A DNA stretch of 64,000 nt, taken from positions 558,001-622,000 of the forward strand of contig NZ_JBGCCU010000002.1 of assembly GCF_041261445.1 (NCBI RefSeq), given 5' to 3'. Source of the DNA: Catenulispora sp. EB89 (lineage in GTDB: Bacteria; Actinomycetota; Actinomycetes; Streptomycetales; Catenulisporaceae). This document shows positions 35,778 to 43,504 of this stretch, in pieces (positions within the stretch are counted from its first letter, which is position 1; each line of letters starts with the position of its first letter). The notes beneath the pieces were generated by a model. That model was not told where the DNA came from, searched no databases, and worked only from the letters and a program-made list of their open reading frames with translations. The translations under genes were made by a program, and so were the position numbers.

Positions 35778-37211
35778 ATGACCGCAACAGCGCTCGAGCC
35801 GACGGGGGACGCGGCGATGGACGTGGAGGGCATGCCGGAGGACGGCGCCTGGGCCGGACGGCGGGCGGCGACCGCGAGCGCCGAGGCCGCCGGTTCGGCC
35901 GAGGAGCGCGCCGCCGAGATCGCCCCCGAGATCGCCGCCGAGGCCGCCCCCGAGCTCATCCCCCTCCGCCGCAACCGCAACTTCAACCTGCTCTGGGGCG
36001 GAGCGGTCTCGGCCCTGCTCGGCCTGAGCACCGCCGACATCGCCTACCCGCTGGTGATCCTGGCGCTGACCGGCTCGCCGTTGAAGGCCGGGCTGTTCGC
36101 GACCGTGCAGCTGATCGCGTCGGTGCTGGCGACGCTGCCGGTCGGGCAGTTGATGGACCGGAAGGACCGGCGGCGGCTGCTTCTGCTGTCGGAGTCGGTG
36201 CGGGTGGCCGCCGCGGGGTCGGTGGCCGTGGCGTACTTCCTCGGTGTCCTGACGTTCTGGCACCTGCTGCTCACCGCCGCCGCGCTCGGCGCGATCCAGC
36301 CGTTCGCCGGGGCGCGGACGCTGATGTTGCGGCAGGTGGTGGCGCCCGAGCAGATTCCGGCCGCGCTCACCGCCGAGCAGGTGCGGCAGCAGGGGTGCGA
36401 GCTGGCCGGGCCGCCGCTCGGTGGGGCGTTGTTCGGGATCTCGCGGGCGCTGCCGTTCCTGTTCGCCATGATCGCCGGGTTGGTCTCGCTGCTCACCGTG
36501 GTGCTGCTGAAGCTGCCGAAGTCCGTGACGCTGGCCGCCGACGAGGCTGCCGACCAGGCCGCGGGCCAGGCGGAAGACGCAGCGAGTACGAGCACCGACA
36601 CCGAGCGCGGCGGTGCGCTCCTCGGCCTCAAGACGATCATGCGCGACCCGGTGATGCGTGCCACCACCCTGGCCCTGTGCCTGGTGAACACCGCCGGCTA
36701 CCCGGTCTTCCTGAGCCTGGTCGTGCGCATGCACCAGGAGCACGCCGCGTCCGGCACCACCGGTCTGGTGATCGGCGCCATGGCGCTCGGCGGGCTGGTC
36801 GGCACCGTGCTGGTGAAGCCGCTGCACAAGGTGATGCGGCCGGGCTGGCTGCTGATCGTGGCGTGCCTGGTGTTCGCCGTCGCCAACTTCGGGATGACGT
36901 TCATCGGCGCCCCGGCCGCCGACGCCGCGTTCCTCGCGCTCAGCGGCGCCGTGATCCCGTCCGCCGTGGTCATGGTCAACGTGCTGATCCTGCAGGCGGT
37001 CCCGGACGAGCAGCGCGGCCGCACCGCCGCCGCGCTGGACATGTTCCTGCTGATCGGGATGCCGGCCGGGATGCTGGTGGCCAGCGCCGCACTGCAGTGG
37101 TTCTCACCTACTGGGACGCTGCTGGGCCTGTCTTTGCTGATGACGGTCGCGGTGCTGTACTCCGTGTCCCAGAAGGCGCTGCGGGCCGCGCAGTGGCCGG
37201 ACGCTCGGTAG
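35778..37211 (+). CDS. MFS transporter
   Basis: The 477-residue protein has a charged, Ala/Glu-rich N-terminus (1-55), then NRNFNLLWGGAVSALLGLSTADIAYPLVILALTGSPLKAGLF, GQLMDRKDRRRLLLLSE (motif A) and about 12 membrane segments with an acidic loop at 250-280. This is the MFS_3/enterobactin-exporter-like group that often exports drugs or siderophores. The ATG at 35778 has GGGAGG 7 bases upstream, better than the ATG at 35733. Control by the divergent ArsR-like protein is likely. Confidence 0.9.
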   Translation: MTATALEPTGDAAMDVEGMPEDGAWAGRRAATASAEAAGSAEERAAEIAPEIAAEAAPELIPLRRNRNFNLLWGGAVSALLGLSTADIAYPLVILALTGSPLKAGLFATVQLIASVLATLPVGQLMDRKDRRRLLLLSESVRVAAAGSVAVAYFLGVLTFWHLLLTAAALGAIQPFAGARTLMLRQVVAPEQIPAALTAEQVRQQGCELAGPPLGGALFGISRALPFLFAMIAGLVSLLTVVLLKLPKSVTLAADEAADQAAGQAEDAASTSTDTERGGALLGLKTIMRDPVMRATTLALCLVNTAGYPVFLSLVVRMHQEHAASGTTGLVIGAMALGGLVGTVLVKPLHKVMRPGWLLIVACLVFAVANFGMTFIGAPAADAAFLALSGAVIPSAVVMVNVLILQAVPDEQRGRTAAALDMFLLIGMPAGMLVASAALQWFSPTGTLLGLSLLMTVAVLYSVSQKALRAAQWPDAR

Positions 37212-37728
37212 GCCTGAGCGTCCCCTGAGCCGGGGAGTGTCGGTCGGCGCTGTGTGGAGCGCCTGATCCGGCACTCCCCTTGTGTGTGCGGCGGGCCTCG
37301 TGGACCGCGGAATGAGCGGAACGCACGGAGTGCAGCGCGTGCAGAGAGTGCGGCAGGTGCTTGACCGGACGGTGCGCGTGCGGCCGGTGCGCCAGCCGGT
37401 CGCGGACCGGCTCGCCGGCCCGCGCGCCGAGCGAATCGGCGGCCTTCACCACGGCGGCCGCCGGCGCCGCCGGACGCGGCTTGGGCGTCGAGCCGCCGAA
37501 CAGCCCGAGCCCGGCCAGCAGCCCGGTCCCGCAGACCGCGACGACCGCGGCGAGCAGCGCGGGACGGCTCATCGGCCGCGCCTCGGCGGGCTCCCGGCCG
37601 CGCTCCTCCCGGTCGAGCGGCTCCCGGTCGGGGCGACCGCGTAGCAGCTCCCGGTCGGGGCGACCGCGTAGCAGCTCCCGGTCGTACGGCTCCCGGTCAG
37701 GCGGCTCGGTCCCGGTCATGTCCTTCAT
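37108..37728 (-). CDS. Repeat-rich single-pass membrane protein beside DUF3263
   Basis: The 206-residue frame has an N-terminal cytoplasmic stretch of DREPLLRGRP-like repeats (about 10-45), one membrane helix (ALLAAVVAVCGTGLLAGLGLF, about 56-76), and a His/Ala/Pro-rich external part. In related actinomycetes a membrane protein with a LytR C-terminal domain follows DUF3263; that domain is not recognisable here. It overlaps the DUF3263 gene by 32 bases and the end of the convergent MFS gene by 104 bases, so the true C-terminus is uncertain. Confidence 0.5.
   Translation of the reverse strand: MKDMTGTEPPDREPYDRELLRGRPDRELLRGRPDREPLDREERGREPAEARPMSRPALLAAVVAVCGTGLLAGLGLFGGSTPKPRPAAPAAAVVKAADSLGARAGEPVRDRLAHRPHAHRPVKHLPHSLHALHSVRSAHSAVHEARRTHKGSAGSGAPHSADRHSPAQGTLRPTERPATARPAAPSGTRSTAPRPSSAKTGPAASQ
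37606..37695 (-). repeat. In-frame 27-bp and 15-bp tandem repeats
   Basis: Two identical 27-bp units (37621-37647, 37648-37674) are flanked by related 15-bp CTCCCGGTCG-containing units (37606-37620, 37675-37689). Both lengths are multiples of three and encode the DRELLRGRP/DREP repeats. Confidence 0.75.
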
Positions 37729-38038
37729 TAGACACAGGCCGGGGCTCCCCGTCCGAGTCCGCGCCGATGTCGGAGACCCGTTTCACCCGTCCGGACCTGG
37801 CGCGCTGGCGCGCGGCGCGCAACCGCCGCAGACGCTTGACGACCTCCGGCTCCAGGGCCAGCGCCGCCTCGTCGTCGAGCAGTGCGTTGAGCAGCTGGTA
37901 ATAACGGGTAGCAGAGATCTGGAACCGCTCCCGGATCGCCTGCTCCTTGCTACCGGCGTTGCGCCACCACTGCTTCTCGAACGCCAGGATCGCGCGGTCC
38001 CGGTCTGTCAATCCGCCCCCGGGCTCGCTGCTGTTCAT
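37697..38038 (-). CDS. DUF3263 family protein
   Basis: The 113-residue protein shows the DUF3263 signature LTDRDRAILAFEKQWWRNAGSKEQAIRERFQISATRYYQLLNALLDDEAALALEPEVVKRLRRLR, a helix-turn-helix-like fold (about 10-75) found only in actinobacteria, often next to a LytR-type gene. It may bind DNA. The ATG at 38038 gives the family length; an in-frame extension to 38068 has no ribosome-binding site. Confidence 0.9.
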   Translation of the reverse strand: MNSSEPGGGLTDRDRAILAFEKQWWRNAGSKEQAIRERFQISATRYYQLLNALLDDEAALALEPEVVKRLRRLRAARQRARSGRVKRVSDIGADSDGEPRPVSNEGHDRDRAA

Positions 38039-38110
38039 GCAGAACAGAGTACGGCCGCACACCCACACGGCGTCCCACCGGGCCCATGGCGTACCGTGGG
38101 TCCGTCGATT

Positions 38111-38126
38111 ACAGGTCTATACCAAT
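38111..38126. promoter_or_regulatory. dre site (DasR operator) before nagA
   Basis: ACAGGTCTATACCAAT matches the dre consensus ACTGGTCTAGACCAGT at 13 of 16 positions. It is 65 bases upstream of the nagA start codon, where a DasR-like repressor would block transcription. Confidence 0.8.
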
Positions 38127-38191
38127 TAACGTGTGAACCGAACCCAGCTCCGCCCGCCCCTCCGCTCCCCTTTTCTGCCGACAGGTTTGCG

Positions 38192-39355
38192 ATGACACTG
38201 CTGACGAACGCCCGGATCGTCCTCCCCGACGGCGTGCGAGCCGACGGCTGGCTGCGCCTGGACGGCCACCGGATCGCCGAGGTGGGCCCGCAGGGCTCCA
38301 GCCCGAGACCATCCGACACGGATCCGCACGAGGCCTCCATAGACCTGGCCGGGCGCTACTTGCTGGCCGGCTACGTCGACATGCACACCCACGGCGGCGG
38401 GGGCGCCGCCTTCAGCTCCGGCGACATCGAGCAGGCGGTGCGGGCCGCGGCCTTCCACCGCGCGCACGGCACCACCACGACCGTCGCCTCGACGGTCTCC
38501 ACCGAGCTGGACGACCTGCAGCGCTACCTGTCCGACCTGGCCGGCCTGGTCGAGGACGGCCTGCTGGCCGGGCTGCACCTGGAAGGCCCCTTCATCTCCA
38601 AGGCCCGCTGCGGCGCCCACGACCCGGCCCTGCTGCGCGCCCCCGACCCGGCGCTGCTGCGGCCGCTGCTGGCCGCCGGCCGCGGCACGGTGAAGATGGT
38701 GACGCTGGCCCCCGAGCTCGACTACGGCATCGAGGCCACCGCGCTGCTGGCCAATTCCGGCGTGATCGCCGCGGTCGGGCACACCGACGGCGGCTACGGC
38801 ATCACCGAGGAGGCCTTCTCCCACGGCGCCCGGGTCGCCACCCACCTGTTCAACGCGATGCCCGGCGTCCACCACCGCGAGCCGGGCCCGGTGGTGGCCG
38901 CGATCGAGGACGAGAACGTGATCGTGGAGCTGGTCAACGACGGCATCCACGTGCACCCCGCGGTGATCGGCATGGTCTTCAACGCCGTCGGCCCGCACCG
39001 GGTGGCGCTGATCACCGACGCCATGGCGGCGGCCGGCCAGCCCGACGGCATGTACCGGCTCGGCGCGCTGGACGTCGAGGTCTCCGAGGGCGTGGCCCGG
39101 CTGACCGGCGGCGGCTCGATCGCCGGCAGCACCCTGACGATGGACGTCGCGCTCCGGCGCGCGGTGCGCGAGCTGGGCCTGCCGATCGAGGACGCCTCGG
39201 TGTCGGCCTCCCTGACCCCCGCGCGCGCCCTGAGCCTGGACCACGAGATCGGCTCGATCGAGATCGGCAAGTTCGCGGACCTGGTCGTGCTCGACGACGA
39301 ACTGGAAGTGTGCGGCGTCATGAAGCGCGGCGAGTGGGCCGTCGCCCCGAAATGA
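38192..39355 (+). CDS. nagA: N-acetylglucosamine-6-phosphate deacetylase
   Basis: The 387-residue amidohydrolase has the metal-binding HTHGGGG near residue 67, LHLEGPF around 128-134 (Glu ligand), GHTDGGYG and HLFNAMPG..HHREPG blocks, and the catalytic Asp in ITDAMAAAG. It converts GlcNAc-6-P to GlcN-6-P and acetate, the step after PTS uptake, and makes the ligand that releases DasR. The ATG at 38192 is the family start. It is far from the PTS block but shares its operator type. Confidence 0.95.
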   Translation: MTLLTNARIVLPDGVRADGWLRLDGHRIAEVGPQGSSPRPSDTDPHEASIDLAGRYLLAGYVDMHTHGGGGAAFSSGDIEQAVRAAAFHRAHGTTTTVASTVSTELDDLQRYLSDLAGLVEDGLLAGLHLEGPFISKARCGAHDPALLRAPDPALLRPLLAAGRGTVKMVTLAPELDYGIEATALLANSGVIAAVGHTDGGYGITEEAFSHGARVATHLFNAMPGVHHREPGPVVAAIEDENVIVELVNDGIHVHPAVIGMVFNAVGPHRVALITDAMAAAGQPDGMYRLGALDVEVSEGVARLTGGGSIAGSTLTMDVALRRAVRELGLPIEDASVSASLTPARALSLDHEIGSIEIGKFADLVVLDDELEVCGVMKRGEWAVAPK

Positions 39356-39829
39356 CCCGTCTTCTCAGGGCCCGCACTTCAGTGTAAGTAATTCAATACG
39401 CGCAGCCCCACGCCTGTTTGCGGATTCCCGCCGGTATTAATCGGCTGGAACGACTCAACCCTTTGAGCCGGTCTTGGCAACAGGCGAGGCCTCGGCGTGT
39501 CCACACCGCCGCGGATCAGACCCCGTCCACCTCGGGGTTCCCACCGGCATCACCCGTTCGCACTCGCGTTCCGGCCGGAGCCCGGCAGATGCGCCGCTCG
39601 GGTGAATCTTCACCGCTCCCGACCGCTTTCCAGCTATAAAAGCCGAACCCCCTGGGCGAGAATCCAAGAGTGAGCTTCATCTGAATCTGGTTTTCATCTC
39701 CCTTCGGGAACGAATGGCCCCGCCGACCCGGGCGACGGCCACTCTCCATAGCCGACCGCATCACTAGGTAGAGATTCACGCACGGCGACCGAAAAACGCC
39801 GGGCACTCGCAGGCGAAGGAGTCGCTGTC
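39356..39829. other. Long intergenic region before the FtsK-like locus
   Basis: This 474-base gap has no credible gene. It is less GC-rich near 39380-39440 and 39630-39700. It contains a TATAAA hexamer at 39635-39640 and an inverted repeat GGTGAA-TC-TTCACC at 39601-39614 just before it, a plausible regulated promoter with a ~180-base leader for the two genes downstream. I recognised no riboswitch class in it. Confidence 0.45.
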
Positions 39830-40024
39830 ATGGTCTTCTCGGTATCCGGTGTGCTGCTGCTGGGCATCATCACCTTCATCCTGTTCCGCAAGGACGGGCT
39901 CAAGGTCTCGCACATGATCGTGTGCGCGCTGCTCGGCTTCTACCTCGCGTCCACCTCGATCGCCCCGAACATCAAGCAGAGCGGTGCCTCCATCGCCAGC
40001 TTCATCAGCAACCTGCACTTCTAG
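39830..40024 (+). CDS. Small membrane protein preceding FtsK-like ATPase
   Basis: The 64-residue protein has two hydrophobic stretches (about 6-19 and 28-44) with a short RKDG loop and ends IAPNIKQSGASIASFISNLHF. Very similar small proteins sit directly before FtsK/SpoIIIE-like genes in other actinomycetes, suggesting a partner or membrane adaptor. GAAGGAG lies 8 bases before the ATG. The next gene follows after 81 bases. Confidence 0.8.
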   Translation: MVFSVSGVLLLGIITFILFRKDGLKVSHMIVCALLGFYLASTSIAPNIKQSGASIASFISNLHF

Positions 40025-40105
40025 CGGTGCCAGGGCTGATCCGGCGTCGGGCCGGCCGAGCCAGCAGAGCCAGCTAGAGCTCCTCAGCTAAGGGGTCGAA
40101 CACCT

Positions 40106-41782
40106 ATGGCGGGATCGGTGGGGACCGAGAACCCCATCCAGCGCCTGGCCCGCGGCTTCCGTGACCACCCGATCACGGAGGCCGTCGGCCGTTACTCGAA
40201 CACCACCCGGCACGCCTCCAAGCGCGCCAAGGCGCGGGCGATGGACATCGGGCACCCGGTGGTGGTGCTGGTCCGCGGGACCAAGCAGATGGCCGCGGAC
40301 GCCAAGACGTACTGGACCGAGGCCGGCGGGCACGAGAAGCACAAGGAATGGCGGGACCTGGTGGTCTTCGTCTTCGCCGTGTGCGCGGTGGCCGTGGGCT
40401 TCCAGCCGTACGGCATCCTGCTGCTGCTCGCGGTCTGGGCCGCGGGGGCCACCTACCTGGGCCGGGACCGGCCCGACCCCGGCAAGGACCCGGAGAGCGA
40501 CGCGCACGTCGCGCGGCTCCAGTCGGCGTACAACGGCCTGGTCCCCTACCTGATGGACACCCACGACCCGGACGAGCGGTTCAAGCCCGGCGGCGGCTAC
40601 CGCGACGGGTTCACCGAGTGGGAGTTCGACGAGGGCGACCGGCTGGTGGCGCTCAAGCTCCAGTACTCCCCGTTCTTCAAGGACGGCGAGCACGACTCCC
40701 GAGCCAAGGTCGAGCGGGCCCTGGAGGGCAAGATCGGCCAGGCCAACGAGTACCTGTACGACTGGGACGAGGAGGGCAACAAGCTCTCCGTCCGCATCCT
40801 GCCGCCGCTGCCGATCGGGATCCCGGCGCAGCCGTGGAAGGTCGCCGAGATCGAGTACGTGCTCGGCTTCACCGACCCCACCTCGACCGCGCGCCTGATC
40901 CCGGTGCAGCTGACCGCCGAGCCCGGCGGCGAGGTGCCGGTGGTGGAGCTGGCGCCGGTGGTCTGGCGGCACGGCCGGTTCGCCGCCGAGCCGCACCTGC
41001 TGGTGGCCGGCGTGCTGGGCAGCGGCAAGTCGAACCTGTTGCGCTCGCTGGCCGCGCAGGCCCTGGGCCACGGCCACCTGGTGACCGCGATCGACGCCGA
41101 GCACACCGGGCACTTCGACGAGTTCTCCGGGCGCGACGGCGTGCTGCGCGTGGAGTCCGCGCCGGCCGCCGCGATGGACCTGCTCGACTGGGTCTGCGCG
41201 GAGTCCACGCGCCGGGCCGAGCGGCTGCGCGAGCTCGGGGACACCGAGGACACGCTGATCGCCGAGCTGGCCAAGCCGCTGTGGCTGTTCGTGGACGAGC
41301 TGGCCTCTCTCGGCGAGGCGGCGGCCCGGGCCGGGCTGGCCGACCCGCAGGACCTGCTGGCCGACCTGATGCGGGCCGGCCGCACCACCGGCGTGACCGT
41401 GGTGCTCTCCAGCCGGGCCGAGCGGGTCTCCGAGCTGCGGGCCACGGTCCGCAACCAGGCGCACGCCCGGGTCGGGCTCGGACAGCTGCCGCCCGGGGCG
41501 TCCACCGCGCTGTTCGGCGGCACGCTGGAGATCGGCGGGCCGGCCGTGCTGCCCCCGGGGCGCGGGTTCGCCCGGGTCGGCGGCGGGCCGGTGGTCCGGG
41601 TGCAGGTGCCGGTCGCGGCGGACGTGACGGCCGCGCTGCCGGTGCTGGTCGGTGCGGTCGTGAGCGGCGGGGACCCGATGGCCGACGGGTTCGACGGGTT
41701 CGACGGTGCGGACGGAACCGATGGGGCCGGCGGGTTCGGCGGGACCGGCGGGACCGGCGGTCAGGGGCCCGACGCCTTCTGA
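40106..41782 (+). CDS. FtsK/SpoIIIE-like DNA translocase-type ATPase
   Basis: The 558-residue protein has two membrane helices (about 85-98 and 102-117), a middle domain of about 170 residues, and an FtsK motor with Walker A GVLGSGKS at 302-309 and Walker B LWLFVDELASLGE. The C-terminus is a Gly/Asp-rich low-complexity tail (FDGFDGADGTDGAGGFGGTGGTGG). It is shorter than cell-division FtsK and resembles the chromosomal relatives of conjugative Tra proteins. A DNA-transfer or segregation role is inferred; no integrase or replication gene is nearby. Confidence 0.88.
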   Translation: MAGSVGTENPIQRLARGFRDHPITEAVGRYSNTTRHASKRAKARAMDIGHPVVVLVRGTKQMAADAKTYWTEAGGHEKHKEWRDLVVFVFAVCAVAVGFQPYGILLLLAVWAAGATYLGRDRPDPGKDPESDAHVARLQSAYNGLVPYLMDTHDPDERFKPGGGYRDGFTEWEFDEGDRLVALKLQYSPFFKDGEHDSRAKVERALEGKIGQANEYLYDWDEEGNKLSVRILPPLPIGIPAQPWKVAEIEYVLGFTDPTSTARLIPVQLTAEPGGEVPVVELAPVVWRHGRFAAEPHLLVAGVLGSGKSNLLRSLAAQALGHGHLVTAIDAEHTGHFDEFSGRDGVLRVESAPAAAMDLLDWVCAESTRRAERLRELGDTEDTLIAELAKPLWLFVDELASLGEAAARAGLADPQDLLADLMRAGRTTGVTVVLSSRAERVSELRATVRNQAHARVGLGQLPPGASTALFGGTLEIGGPAVLPPGRGFARVGGGPVVRVQVPVAADVTAALPVLVGAVVSGGDPMADGFDGFDGADGTDGAGGFGGTGGTGGQGPDAF

Positions 41783-41810
41783 GCGGTACCACGGGGCTTC
41801 ACGGGCTTCA

Positions 41811-41844
41811 CGAGGCGGGCGGTGCGGATGCGCCGCCCGCCTCG
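41811..41844 (+). terminator. 12-bp terminator hairpin after the FtsK-like gene
   Basis: CGAGGCGGGCGG (41811-41822) pairs perfectly with CCGCCCGCCTCG (41833-41844) around a 10-base loop, 28 bases after the stop codon. Confidence 0.8.
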
Positions 41845-41885
41845 CCGTTCCCGGCCGGGCCGTCGAGAAGTTCCCGCTCGCCCAG

Positions 41886-41923
41886 GTGAGGATCCTCACG
41901 GGGGTATTCGTTTGAATTCAAAC
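41886..41923. promoter_or_regulatory. Two adjacent perfect palindromes before the lipoprotein gene
   Basis: GTGAGGATCCTCAC (41886-41899) and GTTTGAATTCAAAC (41910-41923) are both perfect 14-bp palindromes, 24 bases centre to centre. The second touches a CTGACG -35-like hexamer (41923-41928) that is 16 bases from a TAGGGT -10 (41945-41950). They look like operators for the gene at 41959. Confidence 0.55.
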
Positions 41924-41958
41924 TGACGACCCCCGCACGCTGGGTAGGGTTGAGGACC

Positions 41959-42597
41959 ATGAGTATCCCCAAGCGTGCCGCGATCGGCCTCGCGGCGACG
42001 GTGACGGCCCTGATAATGACCGCCTGCTCGTCCAACGGCTCCAGCGGCTCGTCCAACGGATCCACCGGCGGTGCGGCGGCCGGCACGACGTCCGGCGCGC
42101 AGGCGGCGCCGAGCACGGCGGCCGCGGCCGACTGGTCGCGCAACCCGGACCAGACCTCGACCGCGCTCAAGGCCGGCCTGCCGATGCTCGGCAGCGAGAT
42201 GCTGCAGGTCCACTACCACGCGCACCTCGACGTGATCGTCGACGGCAAGGCGGTCACCGTGCCGCAGTACGTCGGCATCGACGAGAACGCCCAGACCATC
42301 ACCGCGCTGCACACCCACGACACCAGCGGCGTGATGCACATCGAGTCCGCCAAGGACACCCCCTTCAAGCTCGGCCAGTTCTTCACCGAGTGGGGCCAGC
42401 CGCTCAGCGCCACCCAGGTCGGCCCGGTCGCGATCGGCGGCACCGAGGCGCTGCACGTGATCGTGAACGGCAAGGAGCTCACCGGCGACCCGGCGCAGTA
42501 CGTGCTGAAGGCGCACGACGAGATCGCGGTCTGGGTCGGCGCGAAGGGCCAGACCCCGCAGGTCCCGTCCTCCTACAACTTCCCGCCCGGCCTGTAG
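41959..42597 (+). CDS. His-rich putative lipoprotein
   Basis: The 212-residue protein has a lipoprotein signal peptide with lipobox LIMTAC (Cys near residue 23), a Ser/Gly/Thr linker to about 60, and a beta-rich domain with HYHAHLDVIVDG, ALHTHDTSGVMHIE and EALHVIVNGK. The six His residues in these two clusters suggest metal binding on the outer face of the membrane; that is inferred. I know of similar unannotated actinobacterial proteins but no assigned function. The ATG at 41959 is 9 bases after the TAGGGT -10, so the mRNA may be nearly leaderless. Confidence 0.75.
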   Translation: MSIPKRAAIGLAATVTALIMTACSSNGSSGSSNGSTGGAAAGTTSGAQAAPSTAAAADWSRNPDQTSTALKAGLPMLGSEMLQVHYHAHLDVIVDGKAVTVPQYVGIDENAQTITALHTHDTSGVMHIESAKDTPFKLGQFFTEWGQPLSATQVGPVAIGGTEALHVIVNGKELTGDPAQYVLKAHDEIAVWVGAKGQTPQVPSSYNFPPGL

Positions 42598-42653
42598 CAG
42601 AAGCGGGACGCGCCCGACAGCGTGATTCGCGGGCGACTCAGAACTCTGCGGTG

Positions 42654-42698
42654 CACACCGGGTCAGGCCCTGGTCGGACAGGGTCCTGATCCGGTGTG
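42654..42698 (+). terminator. Long terminator hairpin after the lipoprotein gene
   Basis: CACACCGGGTCAGG...CCCTG pairs with CAGGG...CCTGATCCGGTGTG over about 20 pairs with one wobble and one bulge. It starts 57 bases after the stop codon. Confidence 0.8.
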
Positions 42699-42784
42699 AC
42701 ATTCAGCACTCGGCACAACGGGATAACGGAACACCGAACCTCTGTGCCGGGTGGTGCGCGATGCGCTACCTTCTAAGGGTGGCG

Positions 42785-43063
42785 ATGTCTCAGGCGAGCG
42801 GTTCGACGGCGGGTCCGATGACTCCGCCGCGGCGCGTCGGTGTGCCGCCGCTGAACCTGGGCAACCAGGCTGTGGCCGACCGGCTCGACCGGCATTTCGC
42901 GGCGATCGTGGACGCGCCGGCGGCGCTGGACGACGACAACGCCACCGAAGCCCTGGAAACCATGATCGCGGTGCTGCCCCGCACCGGCGGCGCCCGGCGT
43001 TCCGAGCGGGCGCTGTGGCTGCGCGCGCCGTTCCGGCGGCTGAAGCGCCTGATCGGGCTGTAG
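42785..43063 (+). CDS. Short basic protein of unknown function
   Basis: The 92-residue protein has no membrane helix. It contains PPLNLGNQAVADRLDRHFAAIVDAPAALDDDNATEALETMIAVLP, which looks helical, and ends in a basic FRRLKRLIGL tail. The ATG at 42785 has AAGGGTGG upstream, better than ATG 42761. Not recognised; it is followed 50 bases later by the DUF2630 gene, possibly in one transcript. Confidence 0.65.
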   Translation: MSQASGSTAGPMTPPRRVGVPPLNLGNQAVADRLDRHFAAIVDAPAALDDDNATEALETMIAVLPRTGGARRSERALWLRAPFRRLKRLIGL

Positions 43064-43113
43064 CAGCCCGCCACCGAACTGCGCCGCTTTGCGCGGCGGC
43101 ATACGGTTGTCCC

Positions 43114-43359
43114 ATGGCTGACACCACCAACGACGCCGGGATCGGCGCGCGCATCAAGGAACTGGTCGCGGAAGAGCATCGGCTGCGTTCGCACCCCAAT
43201 CCCACCGACCAGGACCTCACCGCGCTCAAGAGCGCGGAGATCGAGCTGGACCAGTGCTGGGACCTGCTCCGGCAGCGCCGGGCCAAGCAGGAGACCGGCG
43301 GGAACCCGGGGGACGCGAAGGCCCGGGCGGTCGGCGAGGTCGAGGGGTACCTCCAGTAG
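43114..43359 (+). CDS. DUF2630 family protein
   Basis: The 81-residue protein has the DUF2630 pattern IGARIKELVAEEHRLRSHPNPTDQDLTALKSAEIELDQCWDLLRQRRAKQETGGNPGDAKARAVGEVEGYL, a two-helix coiled coil. The family is actinobacterial and of unknown function. The ATG at 43114 is the family start. Confidence 0.9.
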   Translation: MADTTNDAGIGARIKELVAEEHRLRSHPNPTDQDLTALKSAEIELDQCWDLLRQRRAKQETGGNPGDAKARAVGEVEGYLQ

Positions 43360-43373
43360 GACCGAGGACATCG

Positions 43374-43405
43374 GGGCGGCCCGGCGCTGATGCGCCGGGC
43401 CGCCC
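43374..43405 (+). terminator. 13-bp terminator hairpin after DUF2630
   Basis: GGGCGGCCCGGCG (43374-43386) pairs perfectly with CGCCGGGCCGCCC (43393-43405) around a CTGATG loop and is followed by TTGTGGTT. Confidence 0.85.
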
Positions 43406-43504
43406 TTGTGGTTCCCCCGCTTCCCCGTTCCCTGTCCCCCGATCCCGTTTCCCCGCGTCCCGCTTCCCCCGTGCCCCGTCCCCCGCAGCCGGGCAGCTCC
43501 CCTC

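Noticed and set aside
39830..41782. An integrated conjugative element around the FtsK-like gene
   Set aside because: No integrase, excisionase, replication gene or flanking direct repeats; the nearby tRNA-Thr at 49.9 kb shows no duplicated 3' end in this window.
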